Notes: a model not told the origin generated them from the letters alone. Shown: positions 48,594 to 57,292, counted from the stretch's first letter. The stretch: DNA of 64,000 nucleotides from Betaproteobacteria bacterium (GCA_016234745.1 JACRAR010000042.1:1-64000), one strand, 5' to 3'. Made by a program: numbers and translations.

Positions 48594-49760
48594 CTAGCGC
48601 AATTTCCTGTCGATGACAGCCGCCATTTCAGGCGACAAGCCGCTGGCACCGCGGGCATGCAGGAAGGCATCGCGCGCTTCAGCCGTCCGGTTATCGGCTT
48701 CGTAAGCCAGACCGAGGCCCAGCCACCAGCGCCCTTCATTGGGCTTGATCTGGACGGCAGCCTGATAGTAGAGAATCGCCTCATGGGGTTTTTGCATGCG
48801 TTGCAACAACACGCCGGCGAAACCTTTGTAGTCCGCGCTTTTTTCCGCATGAACCATATGCCGCTGCAGGGTGTCCCAGGCTTCCGGCAGCTTGTTGCGT
48901 TCGACCTGGATGCGCGCCAGGGCCATGGCCCAGGCAATCTGCTCGGGCATCAGGTCCAGCCCCTCTTTCAGCAGGGTCTGCACCTCGTCCCACTGCTTCT
49001 GCTCGGCCAGCATGCTGAGCAGGGTCTGGCGTGACGCCAGATGCCGCGGATCTTCCTGCAGCGCCGTCTTGAAGATCGTGGCAGCCTCGCTGGCATGTCC
49101 CTGCTTGTAGGCCGCTATGCCTTTACGATATTCGGCTTCCGCCCGCTCCTGGACAGTCCCGACGCGCTGCTGCTTCTCAACCGTCGCCGCGGCCTGGCCT
49201 CGTCCCGATTTTGGCGCGGCGGCCGGTTTGGCTGGTGCTGCAACCACTGGCGCTGCAGCAACCGGCGGGGGCGTCTTGGGCGCCGGTACATCCGGGAGAG
49301 AGCTGTCGATCTTGAGGCCGGTACGGGCTTCGGCCGCTGGCCGCGGCGTTGACTCAGCCGCTGCAGGTGCGCTTGGCGTCGGCGCGTCTGTCTGCGCATC
49401 GGCTGCAGCGGGCGGCGTCTCGGCCATTGAAGGCAGCGGTAGCATCTGTTCGGGCGGCGGCAACTGCAGCACCACGGTGGTTGGCGGTGGCGGAGCGGCC
49501 GGCACCGCCGCCGGTTTCGGTGCTGTGGCGGTCATCCCGGGCAATGCAACATAGGCATTGAGCAGGGGCAGCCATGCTGAAGAGGTCTGTATCGCTGCGG
49601 CAAGTGCCAGCACCAGCCCGCCCCAGATCCATGTTCGCCGGCTGACACGGGACGGAACGATTTCCTCCGGCAAGGGGCGAACTTCGTCGGGCAGCACGGA
49701 TTGGCCGGACGGCGCATGGCGGGCATCCAGGTCGCGCAGCATTTTGTTGATGAGACTCAT
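48594..49760 (-). CDS. mshN: MshN-like TPR pilus biogenesis protein
   Basis: A 388-residue membrane protein. The start MSLINKMLRDLDARH is typical of MshN; a TM helix (about residues 45-62) follows, then an Ala/Pro-rich linker (about 75-200) and TPR repeats to the C terminus (ATIFKTALQEDPRHLASRQTL, LYYQAAVQIKPNEGRWWLGLGLAYE). It is the last gene of the msh block. In Vibrio mshE and mshG follow; here the next gene is comF on the opposite strand. Confidence 0.85.
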   Translation of the reverse strand: MSLINKMLRDLDARHAPSGQSVLPDEVRPLPEEIVPSRVSRRTWIWGGLVLALAAAIQTSSAWLPLLNAYVALPGMTATAPKPAAVPAAPPPPTTVVLQLPPPEQMLPLPSMAETPPAAADAQTDAPTPSAPAAAESTPRPAAEARTGLKIDSSLPDVPAPKTPPPVAAAPVVAAPAKPAAAPKSGRGQAAATVEKQQRVGTVQERAEAEYRKGIAAYKQGHASEAATIFKTALQEDPRHLASRQTLLSMLAEQKQWDEVQTLLKEGLDLMPEQIAWAMALARIQVERNKLPEAWDTLQRHMVHAEKSADYKGFAGVLLQRMQKPHEAILYYQAAVQIKPNEGRWWLGLGLAYEADNRTAEARDAFLHARGASGLSPEMAAVIDRKLR

Positions 49761-49769
49761 TGCACAGAC

Positions 49770-50606
49770 TCAGGAAAAGAAGCGCCAGCCGCTGACCTTG
49801 ACACCTTCGGTATCACGTGCGGCTTCGACGACATGGTTTTTGCCCACGGTCACCTTGCCTTCGCCGTAGGCTGCCAGCAATGCCTTGTGGGCCAGAATGT
49901 TGACCAGACGCGGAATGCCCTTGGAATACTGGTACAGGCGGCTCAGCGCTGGGCGGGTAAAGATGGGACTGCCGCGGTAGCCGGCCACGCGCAAACGATG
50001 GGTCAGATAGTGGCCCAGCTCGTCGCTGCGCAAACCCTGCATGCGGTGGTGGAAAGCGATCCGCTGCAGAAGCTGGCGCACGGATGGGTCGGATAGCTTG
50101 ACATCCAGTTCGGGTTGGCCGAACAGCACCAGGTGAAGCAACTTGCGCTTTTCGGTTTCGAGGTTCGATAGCAGGCGCAAGGCTTCCAGACTTTCCAGGG
50201 GAGCTGTCTGGGCCTCATCCACGCAGAACACCACGGTCTTGCCCTCGTCAGCCAGATCCAGAAGGCGCTGGTTGATGTGCTTGATGAGCTGGAACTGCTG
50301 CTCGCTGGCATCCAGCTTGAGACCCAGTTCATCGGCCACGGCCAGGAGCAAGGGTAGCGGCGCCAGCGCCGGATTGGGCAGATAAGCGCTGAAATACTCC
50401 GGCCCAAGCGTCGCAAGAAAACGCCGGCAGAGCATGGTCTTGCCAGTACCCACTTCGCCAGTAATCTTGATGAAGCCTTCGCCGCTCTTCAAAGCGATCA
50501 GCAGGGTATTCAGCGCCTCCTGATGGGACGCCGCCGAATAGGCGTATTCGGTATCCGGGGTGATCCCGAAGGGACGCTCAACAAGACCGAAATGGGCGAG
50601 ATACAT
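49770..50606 (-). CDS. mshM: MshM-like AAA ATPase (ExeA family)
   Basis: A 278-residue ATPase with the ExeA/GspA start MYLAHFGLVERPFGITPDTEY, Walker A GEVGTGKT (residues 50-57) and Walker B VVFCVDEAQ. The C-terminal lid region is GIPRLVNILAHKALLAAYGEG. ExeA-type ATPases help secretin assembly across peptidoglycan. It lies between mshL and mshN. Confidence 0.9.
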   Translation of the reverse strand: MYLAHFGLVERPFGITPDTEYAYSAASHQEALNTLLIALKSGEGFIKITGEVGTGKTMLCRRFLATLGPEYFSAYLPNPALAPLPLLLAVADELGLKLDASEQQFQLIKHINQRLLDLADEGKTVVFCVDEAQTAPLESLEALRLLSNLETEKRKLLHLVLFGQPELDVKLSDPSVRQLLQRIAFHHRMQGLRSDELGHYLTHRLRVAGYRGSPIFTRPALSRLYQYSKGIPRLVNILAHKALLAAYGEGKVTVGKNHVVEAARDTEGVKVSGWRFFS

Positions 50607-50647
50607 ATTTTTTCCGGGCTGGCAAATCAGCGATTCCTGAGGTCGAC

Positions 50648-52435
50648 CTAATAGTTACGTGAGTTGAGCTTCTGTATGCGGCTCTGGGTCTGCAGCAAAT
50701 CCTCCTGGGCCACCCTGTCGTTGTTGATGACTGTCGGCTTCATCAGGATCACCATTTCACTCTTGCTCATGACGGCACTACGCTGGCCAAAGATGCCATC
50801 GACAAGGCCTATATTGGCCGTGCCGGGCAGCCCGGAGCGTGTATTGGTTTGCGATTGGCGCATCAAGCCGCCAATGGCGACAATGTTGCCGTCCTGCACG
50901 CGCACGATGCTGTCGGTCTCATTGATGCTGCTCGCAGCCAGGGGGAGATTCATGGTGCCGCCATTGTTTCCCAGGTCGACCACCTTCACTTTCTCCGCCA
51001 CGTTGCTGACCGCCGGATGGACATGCAGGATGATGTTGCCTTCGTCATCGATCTGCGGCGTGACATCGAGCGATATGCCGGAGAAATAAGGCTGCAACGT
51101 CAACGACGGGGCAACGCCGGCCACGGTCGAGGTGGAGGCGGTGCCGCCGCTGATATTGGTGATGAACATTTCGTCGGTTCCGACCTTGAGCAGTGCCTTC
51201 TGATTGTTCAGGGTGGCGATGCGGGGACTGGAGAGCACGGCGACATCACCCTGGGTCTCGAGAAAGTTGATCACCGCAGCAAAGTTCGCGGTTTGGAAAG
51301 CCAGGCCGATGAAACCATTGCCCATCGGTGTCACCGATTTGATGGCGCCCGGCGCCACTCCGAACAGGGTGTTCCCTACCTGCAGATCGGCATTCGAGCT
51401 CAGCTTTGAACCCGAAGCCACCGATCCCGCCATGGTGCTGGCATTGCTGATCGTCTTGAAAGCCGCCCAGTTGATCCCTGACTGCGCGGTGTTGCTCAGC
51501 GTCACCTCGATGATTTTTGCCTCGATCATCACCTGGCGCTCGACCACCAGTTGGGTCGCTTTCAGATAACTCTCCACATTGCGCATTTCCGCCGGGAAAG
51601 CGCGCACCACAACTACCCCGGACATCGGATTGATGATCACGTTGCGGCCTTCGGCGGTGCCCACGATAGCGGTCAGGGCAGTGGTCAGGTCACGCCAGAA
51701 ATCAGCATCGGAATTGGTGGTGACACGGCTGCCACCAGCTGAATTGTTTCCAGTGTTTCCCGATGTGTTTCCCGATGTATTGCTCGAAGTGTTGCTTGCG
51801 GTATTGTTTTGCGTACCGGTTGTAATACCGCCAGTTGTACTTCCGAAAGCATTCCCCGTATTGCTTAAGTTGTTCGAAGATGAGGTTATTGAACTTGAGG
51901 AAACTGTCAGGTTGCTGCTCCCCTGCCGCCGGCCGGAAAGATAATTGATCTGGAATACGCGCGATTGCAGTGTGTTGGTCTGGATGAAAATTCTGGTCCC
52001 CTGGACCTTGTATTCGTACCCGTAAAGCTCGCGTATCGTGTCGAGGGCCTCTTTAATGGTCACATCCTTGAGATTCACCGTGATGTTTCCCGACAAGTCG
52101 GGCGGCAACAACATGCTGAAGCGTGTTCCCGATACCAGCGCCATGAAAACTTGTGCGGCTGGCGCCTTGACAACAGATAAATCAAAACGTACTTCCGCGT
52201 CATTTTCCGCTTTCGGCATTTCAATCAGCAGGGGCGGCATCAAGACTTGATCTATCCGGTCATTGCCGGCTTTCCGATCACTGGCAGCGCGTGCCAACTC
52301 CGCGTTGACATGGTCATATGGGCCGGCCGATCGGTATGCGGAAGAACCGCAGGAAGTCAGCAGCAGAATCACCAGCAACAGGGTGATCAGCGTTGCGCAA
52401 TTCAGAAAACGGTCATTCGTCATGATGCATGTCAT
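50648..52435 (-). CDS. mshL: MshL-type outer-membrane secretin
   Basis: A 595-residue secretin of the PilQ/GspD superfamily. A lipoprotein signal ends in LLLTSC (Cys 29). N-domains (ITVNLKDVTIKEALDTIRELYGYEYKVQGTRIFIQTN) are followed by an unusual Asn/Ser/Thr/Gly-rich stretch at about residues 170-238. The secretin core follows (MIEAKIIEVTLSNTAQSGINW, VAVLSSPRIATLNNQKALLKVGTDE, ISLDVTPQIDDEGNIILHVHPAVS). The start at 52435 is likely; ATG 52423 is also possible. Confidence 0.92.
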   Translation of the reverse strand: MTCIMTNDRFLNCATLITLLLVILLLTSCGSSAYRSAGPYDHVNAELARAASDRKAGNDRIDQVLMPPLLIEMPKAENDAEVRFDLSVVKAPAAQVFMALVSGTRFSMLLPPDLSGNITVNLKDVTIKEALDTIRELYGYEYKVQGTRIFIQTNTLQSRVFQINYLSGRRQGSSNLTVSSSSITSSSNNLSNTGNAFGSTTGGITTGTQNNTASNTSSNTSGNTSGNTGNNSAGGSRVTTNSDADFWRDLTTALTAIVGTAEGRNVIINPMSGVVVVRAFPAEMRNVESYLKATQLVVERQVMIEAKIIEVTLSNTAQSGINWAAFKTISNASTMAGSVASGSKLSSNADLQVGNTLFGVAPGAIKSVTPMGNGFIGLAFQTANFAAVINFLETQGDVAVLSSPRIATLNNQKALLKVGTDEMFITNISGGTASTSTVAGVAPSLTLQPYFSGISLDVTPQIDDEGNIILHVHPAVSNVAEKVKVVDLGNNGGTMNLPLAASSINETDSIVRVQDGNIVAIGGLMRQSQTNTRSGLPGTANIGLVDGIFGQRSAVMSKSEMVILMKPTVINNDRVAQEDLLQTQSRIQKLNSRNY

Positions 52436-52438
52436 CGC

Positions 52439-52876
52439 TCAAGGTGTCGGCTCGCGCTGTGTTTTCTCAACAACCCCATGCTTGGGGTCGCCGCTTTGTC
52501 TGTGCTTCAGGGAACCCATTCTTTCAACGCCCGGGGTCAGATACAGAGTTTCCTTGCCGCCGGGCCCCTGCAGCACGGCCTGGGTTTCGCTGAGTTTGAC
52601 CAGCCGGGCTTCGCCGACCTTGTCACCCAATCCAACGGCTACCCCGTTGATTACGGCCATCGGTTTGCGCCCCCTGCCGAGAATGATCGTCTGCAGCCCG
52701 CTCGGCGCCGCAGGCACTCCCTCACTGCCGGTGCTGGCCGCGGGCGCAGAATCACCCGCCGGTTGCGGCGGACGCATCGGATCAGGCAGCGAGGCGTCGC
52801 TTTGTCCGAAGCAGTTTGCGGCACCGGCCAAGAAGGCCAGCATGACAAACGCCGACAATTTCAAACGACCAACCAT
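52439..52876 (-). CDS. mshK: MshK-like protein
   Basis: A 145-residue exported protein with signal peptide MVGRLKLSAFVMLAFLAGAANCFG, a DPMRPP motif and a PilP/GspC-like HR fold (LQTIILGRGRKPMAVINGVAVGLGDKVGEARLVKLSETQAVLQG). Such proteins connect the inner-membrane platform with the secretin. It overlaps mshJ by 16 bp and precedes mshL by 3 bp. The family is weakly conserved, so the name rests partly on position. Confidence 0.78.
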   Translation of the reverse strand: MVGRLKLSAFVMLAFLAGAANCFGQSDASLPDPMRPPQPAGDSAPAASTGSEGVPAAPSGLQTIILGRGRKPMAVINGVAVGLGDKVGEARLVKLSETQAVLQGPGGKETLYLTPGVERMGSLKHRQSGDPKHGVVEKTQREPTP

Positions 52877-53613
52877 TGCTTGTCCAGACTCAGGGTGAAT
52901 ACAGTCAATGTCATCTCGTTGCGTGGATATTGCTCGCTGGCGAACTTGATGCGATTCCAGATGATGCGTTGAGGCATGCGCTCGATCTCAGCCAGATACA
53001 TCAGCAAATCATTGTAGCTTCCTGCAATTTTTAGCTCGACGCCGTGCTTGTAGATGTTGGGGGTGGCGCTGAACGCTGCGCCAGCAGAGCCGCTGGGAGC
53101 AGCGCTAGGAGCACCTTTGGTGGGAGCGCCTGGGGCAGCGGCTGGAGCGGTGTCTGCCTTGGTATCGGCCTTTTTCTCCTGGCTGCGCTCGACGAGCGGG
53201 GTCGGGTCTATGGTTTTAAGCGCCAGCAGTTCCAGATTGCGATTCTTCGACAACAAGGATTCGAGGAAAATCTGCATCTTGTCGGGCGGTACCATGCTGC
53301 TTTCAATAGCGCGGATTTTGCTTTCCAGAACCGCCAAATCTTTCCGGGACTGCTCCAAAGCGGAACGGTTAGCCGCGTCAGGATCCTTGAGCATGGTCTG
53401 CATCGTTGTCAGTTGCGCTTCAATCGCAGCCAAGTCAGTGGTCGCCTGGGAAATTCGCTTGACCTGGTTGGCCTGGCGAATAATTTGGGGCTTGATCAGG
53501 AAGGAATATCCGAGCATGCCGCCGCCAACAATTATCGCCGCGGCTATCAAAGCCCGCTCACGGCGCACACGCGAGTCGAAACGAGCCGCCAGTTCAAGCC
53601 ATTTTTGTTTCAC
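52861..53613 (-). CDS. mshJ: MshJ-like (PilO/GspM-type) protein
   Basis: A 250-residue bitopic membrane protein: TM about residues 22-40, a long coiled coil (QANQVKRISQATTDLAAIEAQLTTMQTMLKDPDAANRSALEQSRK), an Ala/Pro/Ser-rich linker and a C-terminal ferredoxin-like fold (HGVELKIAGSYNDLLMYLAEIERMPQRIIWNRIKF). This is the layout of MshJ/PilO. It overlaps the upstream pilN-like gene by ATGA. Confidence 0.85.
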   Translation of the reverse strand: MKQKWLELAARFDSRVRRERALIAAAIIVGGGMLGYSFLIKPQIIRQANQVKRISQATTDLAAIEAQLTTMQTMLKDPDAANRSALEQSRKDLAVLESKIRAIESSMVPPDKMQIFLESLLSKNRNLELLALKTIDPTPLVERSQEKKADTKADTAPAAAPGAPTKGAPSAAPSGSAGAAFSATPNIYKHGVELKIAGSYNDLLMYLAEIERMPQRIIWNRIKFASEQYPRNEMTLTVFTLSLDKQWLVV

Positions 53614-54437
53614 GGCTTTTTCTCCGGTGCCTTGGGCGAGTTACTTTCATTGCCCGATTTCGCCAGGTTCGCCAAATTCGGAACTATTCCAGCGGCATCT
53701 GCTAAATTTGTCGGTGCTGCCGGAGCCCCCCCGGATGGAGCAACTGCCGCTTTGGTCGGCTCGGCAATACTTGGCATCAACACAAAATCGACGAAACTGG
53801 GCGGCAAAGCCGGTGTTGCTGCAGCGGATGCGTTCGGCTTAACATTTACGGCAGGCGGAGTGGCTGCAATCTTATTCTCCTTCCCTTCTTCGGGACGCAG
53901 GATGGTTAACGACGCAAAACTGCGTCCCTGAAATACTTTCTCGGTTTTCAAGCGGCGAATGTATTCAGGCAATGCGGCAGGATTGAGCATGCGACCGCGA
54001 ATTTCCATTTCATTGCCACCAGCCCCGATGGTGAAACCCGTCAGCCATAAACCGCTAGGCGCCTGGCGGGCAAATCCCCGCAGGAATTCCGCGAAACCGA
54101 TGCTGCTGCCAATGGCTCCTCCCTCGAGAACCTTCATGATCTCTTCGCGACTCTTCAGCAAAGTCTGCAGATTGGTCAGATCGTTGGCGAGTTGCGCGCT
54201 AGGCTTACTCTCGGCGATCGACTTGCTGATCGCCGTGAGCCTGTCCTGGGCAGTCTTAAGCGCTTCTGCCCGCTGATCGGCAAGGCGCTCCCGGTTGTCC
54301 GCCTCCAGGGTGGCTCCTTTACTGGCGACACCGAGCATCACCAGCATCAAGCAAGTTGCGATCGCCACCGGTTTCGCCGTCAGCCAGTCGAAAGGCTTGC
54401 GGAAGATCGGGTTAAGAAGGTTGATCTGCTGGCTCAT
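53610..54437 (-). CDS. PilN-like (MshI2) inner-membrane pilus protein
   Basis: A 275-residue PilN-type protein. The start MSQQINLLNPIFRKPFDWL is the typical PilN/MshI2 signature; one TM (about residues 25-40) leads to a coiled coil and a periplasmic ferredoxin-like domain (FLRGFARQAPSGLWLTGFTIGAGGNEMEIRGRM). The C terminus is Ala/Pro-rich. ATG 54437 is chosen because upstream residues overlap the mshI gene. It lies 10 bp after mshI. Confidence 0.85.
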   Translation of the reverse strand: MSQQINLLNPIFRKPFDWLTAKPVAIATCLMLVMLGVASKGATLEADNRERLADQRAEALKTAQDRLTAISKSIAESKPSAQLANDLTNLQTLLKSREEIMKVLEGGAIGSSIGFAEFLRGFARQAPSGLWLTGFTIGAGGNEMEIRGRMLNPAALPEYIRRLKTEKVFQGRSFASLTILRPEEGKENKIAATPPAVNVKPNASAAATPALPPSFVDFVLMPSIAEPTKAAVAPSGGAPAAPTNLADAAGIVPNLANLAKSGNESNSPKAPEKKP

Positions 54438-54447
54438 CGCAGTCGCC

Positions 54448-55377
54448 CTAATCCCGCAGCGCAGCCCCAAGCACCTTGAGGCACTGGGTCTGGCGTTCAG
54501 CCTGGGAAAGCTCCGGGATGGTCGGGAAATCGAGGACATCGGCCAAGTCCAGTTCCACCACCGGCAAGGAAAGATAATCGCGCAGGTAATCCAGGAAGCC
54601 GTCCACCCCGGGGAGGGACGAGACCAGCAAACGCGTCACCGTAATGTGGCCGTTCATCCGGTCGAAATTGTCCAGGGAGCGTTGTGCTTCCAGCGCGATG
54701 CGCTCGAACAGTTGCTCGCGCCGATCCCCTTCTGCCTGTTCCAGTTGCATCAGCGGGATATCGGTATGGCGCGAGGCGTAGAGCTCACCGCGGAACGTGA
54801 ACGTCAGCATGACGCCCGACTCGTCAAAAGTCAGCATCGCCAGACCGCGATTTTCTTCTTCAAACAGGGTCGAGATATTGCGCTGCGCCAGTTCGGGAAT
54901 ATCGATCGCCTCGAGCTTCACTTTCGCCGCGTCGAACAGTTCGACGCGCGGTGCCAGCAGCGCATTGTTGGCCGCTACCGCAAATGCCTGCTTGGTTCGT
55001 CCCAACGCCCCCGTATCGGCAGGAATCTCGAGCACATCAATGGTCGCCGCTTCGACCGGATAGTTGAGCATGTCCTTGATGCGCCAGCGCAAGGCATCCT
55101 TCATCTCGGCCGCGGGCATGTCCGGTGGCTCGACCTGCAGCAACTGGTACTCCCCCACGCGCAGCAGGTTGGTGCAACGATATCGGGCAAGCTTCAATTC
55201 TTTGCGCAATTCACGCAGCGTTTCGAGGTCGTTGCTGGCGCGCTTGTGCGAATACAGCATCTGGACTTCCGGTTTTTTGCCCTCGTGCCGCTGAATATGG
55301 GCGAAGTCAAGCCGGTCCGCGGTCAGGGCCACGGACATCCATCCATCAAGCATTTTCGGACGCCAGAAGGGCTGCAT
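54448..55377 (-). CDS. mshI: MshI (PilM-like) cytoplasmic pilus protein
   Basis: A 309-residue actin-like protein of the PilM/MshI type. ALRWRIKDMLNYPVEAATIDVLEIP, KQAFAVAANNALLAPRVELFDAAKVKLEAIDIPELA and AMLTFDESGVMLTFTFRGELYASR match the family. PilM binds the PilN cytoplasmic tail, whose gene follows directly. It is the first gene of the msh block. A 153-bp intergenic region separates it from the DUF192 gene. Confidence 0.85.
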   Translation of the reverse strand: MQPFWRPKMLDGWMSVALTADRLDFAHIQRHEGKKPEVQMLYSHKRASNDLETLRELRKELKLARYRCTNLLRVGEYQLLQVEPPDMPAAEMKDALRWRIKDMLNYPVEAATIDVLEIPADTGALGRTKQAFAVAANNALLAPRVELFDAAKVKLEAIDIPELAQRNISTLFEEENRGLAMLTFDESGVMLTFTFRGELYASRHTDIPLMQLEQAEGDRREQLFERIALEAQRSLDNFDRMNGHITVTRLLVSSLPGVDGFLDYLRDYLSLPVVELDLADVLDFPTIPELSQAERQTQCLKVLGAALRD

Positions 55378-55530
55378 CGATAAAACGGAAACTCCAATAT
55401 GGGAGACTTTTCGATGTTAGCCAGATTGACAAGCGATAAAGCGATCAACATCCGTTGATTTACCCCTCAATTCTTGGGGTTTCCCGCGTCCAGAGCGGAT
55501 CGGCGGGAATGACTGCCGATCCGGAATAAT

Positions 55531-55980
55531 TTACATCGGCGGGGGAGACTTCTCGATCCCAATCAGGGAAACACCCTGCCCGAGTCCACGGTTCTTGAAC
55601 CAACCGACATTCATCTCCAGAGCAAACCTTGCCGGCTTGCTGGCGCAGTGGTTGTCCTCGGTCTGGGGCGACATTTCCTCGACGTTGATGATGCGCCCTT
55701 GTTCATCGAGAAAGGCCACCGACAAGGGAATCAGGGTGTTACGCATCCACATGCAATGCTGTGCGGATTGGGGAAACACAAACAGCATGCCGTCATTGGC
55801 AGCCAGATTCTTCCGGTGCATCAGTCCCTGCGCACGGGAATCGTAGGTATTCGCCACTTCAGCACGAATCCTGTGGATTCCGGCACTAAGTTCAAGGACT
55901 CCTTGTGCTTGCGCTGCTTTCGCAAACAGTGACAGGGTTACGATCATGAACCAGCCGAAACGTGTCAAATCCAGTATCAA
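55531..55980 (-). CDS. Exported DUF192 family protein
   Basis: A 149-residue protein with an N-terminal hydrophobic signal (FGWFMIVTLSLFAKAAQAQG) and the DUF192 core: RAQGLMHRKNLAANDGMLFVFPQSAQHCMWMRNTLIPLSVAFLDEQGRI and ALEMNVGWFKNRGL. AGGAGG on the minus strand, 9 nt before a TTG at 55980, supports that start. The family function is unknown. It is probably transcribed alone. Confidence 0.9.
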   Translation of the reverse strand: MILDLTRFGWFMIVTLSLFAKAAQAQGVLELSAGIHRIRAEVANTYDSRAQGLMHRKNLAANDGMLFVFPQSAQHCMWMRNTLIPLSVAFLDEQGRIINVEEMSPQTEDNHCASKPARFALEMNVGWFKNRGLGQGVSLIGIEKSPPPM

Positions 55981-56030
55981 GATACCTGCCTCCTGATTTC
56001 AAATATCCCGATTGTCTTGCCTACCAAAGA

Positions 56031-56056
56031 AAAAGGCAGGGAAAACCCTGCCTTTT
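56031..56056 (-). terminator. Terminator of the KEEK-repeat peptide gene
   Basis: AAAAGGCAGGG and CCCTGCCTTTT form an 11-bp stem with an AAAA loop. Both strands carry T runs, so it works in both directions. Confidence 0.8.
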
Positions 56057-56073
56057 CTCGAATAAGCGACCAA

Positions 56074-56256
56074 TTACTTCTTGGCTTCGGCTTTCTTCTC
56101 TTCTTTCTTCTCTTCTTTCTTTTCTTCCTTCTTTTCGGCTTTCTTTTCGTCTTTCTTGGCTTCTTCCTTCTTGGCTTCAGCCTTGGGGGCATCGGCGGCG
56201 TAAACGGTGGTAGCTGCGAACATGGCGGCGATCAAAACAGCAAGCAGTTTGCTCAT
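56074..56256 (-). CDS. Exported lysine/glutamate-repeat peptide
   Basis: A 60-residue precursor: signal peptide MSKLLAVLIAAMFAATTVYA, then ADAPKAEAKKEEAKKDEKKA and KKEEKKEEKK-type repeats to the end. The mature peptide would be a highly charged, probably helical or disordered periplasmic chain. AAGGAA lies 11 nt before ATG 56256. A paralogue with the same signal peptide but an Ala/Pro/Lys-rich tail lies just upstream at 56417-56644, and both have terminators with the same GGCAGG stem, so the unit was duplicated. The function is unknown. Confidence 0.75.
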   Translation of the reverse strand: MSKLLAVLIAAMFAATTVYAADAPKAEAKKEEAKKDEKKAEKKEEKKEEKKEEKKAEAKK

Positions 56257-56377
56257 GATTAGTACGTTCCTTATAAGTTAAGTATGAATATGACCAAATA
56301 AACAAAGGTCCAGCGAATTATATTACAACAATCCCTGGCAAAGCAGTCTGCCAAAAGCCTATGGCATGCAGGGGTTA

Positions 56378-56401
56378 GAAAGGCAGGTTGCCCTGCCTTT
56401 C
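56378..56401 (-). terminator. Terminator of the Ala/Lys-rich peptide gene
   Basis: GAAAGGCAGG and CCTGCCTTTC form a perfect 10-bp stem with a 4-nt loop, close in sequence to the terminator of the neighbouring paralogue. Confidence 0.75.
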
Positions 56402-56416
56402 AACTCTTGATGCCGA

Positions 56417-56644
56417 TTACTTGGCTTCAGCAGCCTTTTCAGCCTTCTTGGCTTTCTTGGCCTTCTTGGCCTTCTTGGCCTTGGGGGCATCGGCGGCGGG
56501 CGCCGGGGCTGCGGCTGCGGCCGGGGCTGCGGCTGCGGCCGGGGCTGCAGGTGCGGCCTTGGCGTCAGCCTTGGGGGCATCGGCGGCGAAAGCGGTCGTG
56601 GCAGCGAAGGCGGCAACGATCAGGGCGGTCAACAGTTTGCTCAT
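56417..56644 (-). CDS. Exported alanine/lysine-rich repeat peptide
   Basis: A 75-residue precursor: signal peptide MSKLLTALIVAAFAATTAFA, then ADAPKADAKAAPAAPAAAAAPAA-like repeats and a KAKKAKKAKKAKKAEKAA tail, which resembles histone H1-like tails. AAAGGAAC lies 6 nt before ATG 56644. It is paralogous to the next gene. The repetitive DNA (GCCTTCTTG and GCTGCGGCC units) could change length by slippage. The function is unknown. Confidence 0.75.
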   Translation of the reverse strand: MSKLLTALIVAAFAATTAFAADAPKADAKAAPAAPAAAAAPAAAAAPAPAADAPKAKKAKKAKKAKKAEKAAEAK

Positions 56645-56719
56645 TTTTGTTCCTTTCAAGATTTAGATAAGCTTCCGACACGACTGGTAAGAACGGGTGT
56701 CCCGGACTTTAACGCGCGA

Positions 56720-57292
56720 TCATGCCCGGAGTTGACAACTGATCGCTGATTTATCGGTTATTTCCATCCAGGCGCCCGGGGGCAACCCGGCCAGAGTCCA
56801 TGCACCTACTGCCCAGCGGATCAGGCGCAGAGTCGGAAAGCCTGCCCGGGCCGTCATCCGCCTGACCTGCCGATTTTTGCCTTCCCTGAGTCTGACTTCC
56901 AGCCAGGCTGTGGGAATCGCCTTACGGTAGCGGATTGGGGGATTGCGCGGCCACAGGCCATCCGGTTCAGGCATGAGGCGAACCTGGCAGGGGCGGGTTC
57001 TGAAGTCTCCGAGATCGACGCCCTTTGCCAGCAGGTCTAGGACATCGGCATCGGGGCTGCCTTCGACCTGCGCCCAGTAGGTTTTTTCCAGCTTGTAGCG
57101 CGGATTGGCGATACGCTGCTGCAAACCACCATCATCGGTCAGCAGCAGCAATCCTTCGCTGTCCGCATCCAGTCTGCCCGCGGCATAAACGCCGGGTTGC
57201 ACAATGTAGTCCTTGAGCGTCGCCTGCCCGTCGGCAGAGGTGAATTGGCTCATCACGCCGAAAGGCTTGTTGAACAGGATCAGGCGCGTCAT
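56720..57292 (-). CDS. rluE: 23S rRNA pseudouridine synthase RluE
   Basis: A 190-residue RsuA-family pseudouridine synthase without an S4 domain, as in RluE (U2457). The catalytic Asp is in AAGRLDADSEGLLLLTDDG, and KLEKTYWAQVEGSP and REGKNRQVRRMTARAGFPTLRLIRWAVG are family motifs. The start ATG 57292 (MTRLILFNKPFGV) overlaps the aceK stop by four bases (ATGA); upstream codons in this frame lie inside aceK. Confidence 0.93.
   Translation of the reverse strand: MTRLILFNKPFGVMSQFTSADGQATLKDYIVQPGVYAAGRLDADSEGLLLLTDDGGLQQRIANPRYKLEKTYWAQVEGSPDADVLDLLAKGVDLGDFRTRPCQVRLMPEPDGLWPRNPPIRYRKAIPTAWLEVRLREGKNRQVRRMTARAGFPTLRLIRWAVGAWTLAGLPPGAWMEITDKSAISCQLRA

Noticed and set aside
48594-55377. Type II secretion or type IV pilus (pilMNOPQ) operon
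   Set aside because: The presence of MshN-like and ExeA/MshM-like genes after the secretin, and the MshI-type PilM, fit the MSHA order better than pilMNOPQ or gsp.
56031-56644. CRISPR-like repeats in the low-complexity region
   Set aside because: The repeats are in-frame codon repeats of two signal-peptide-bearing genes, with no spacers of constant length.
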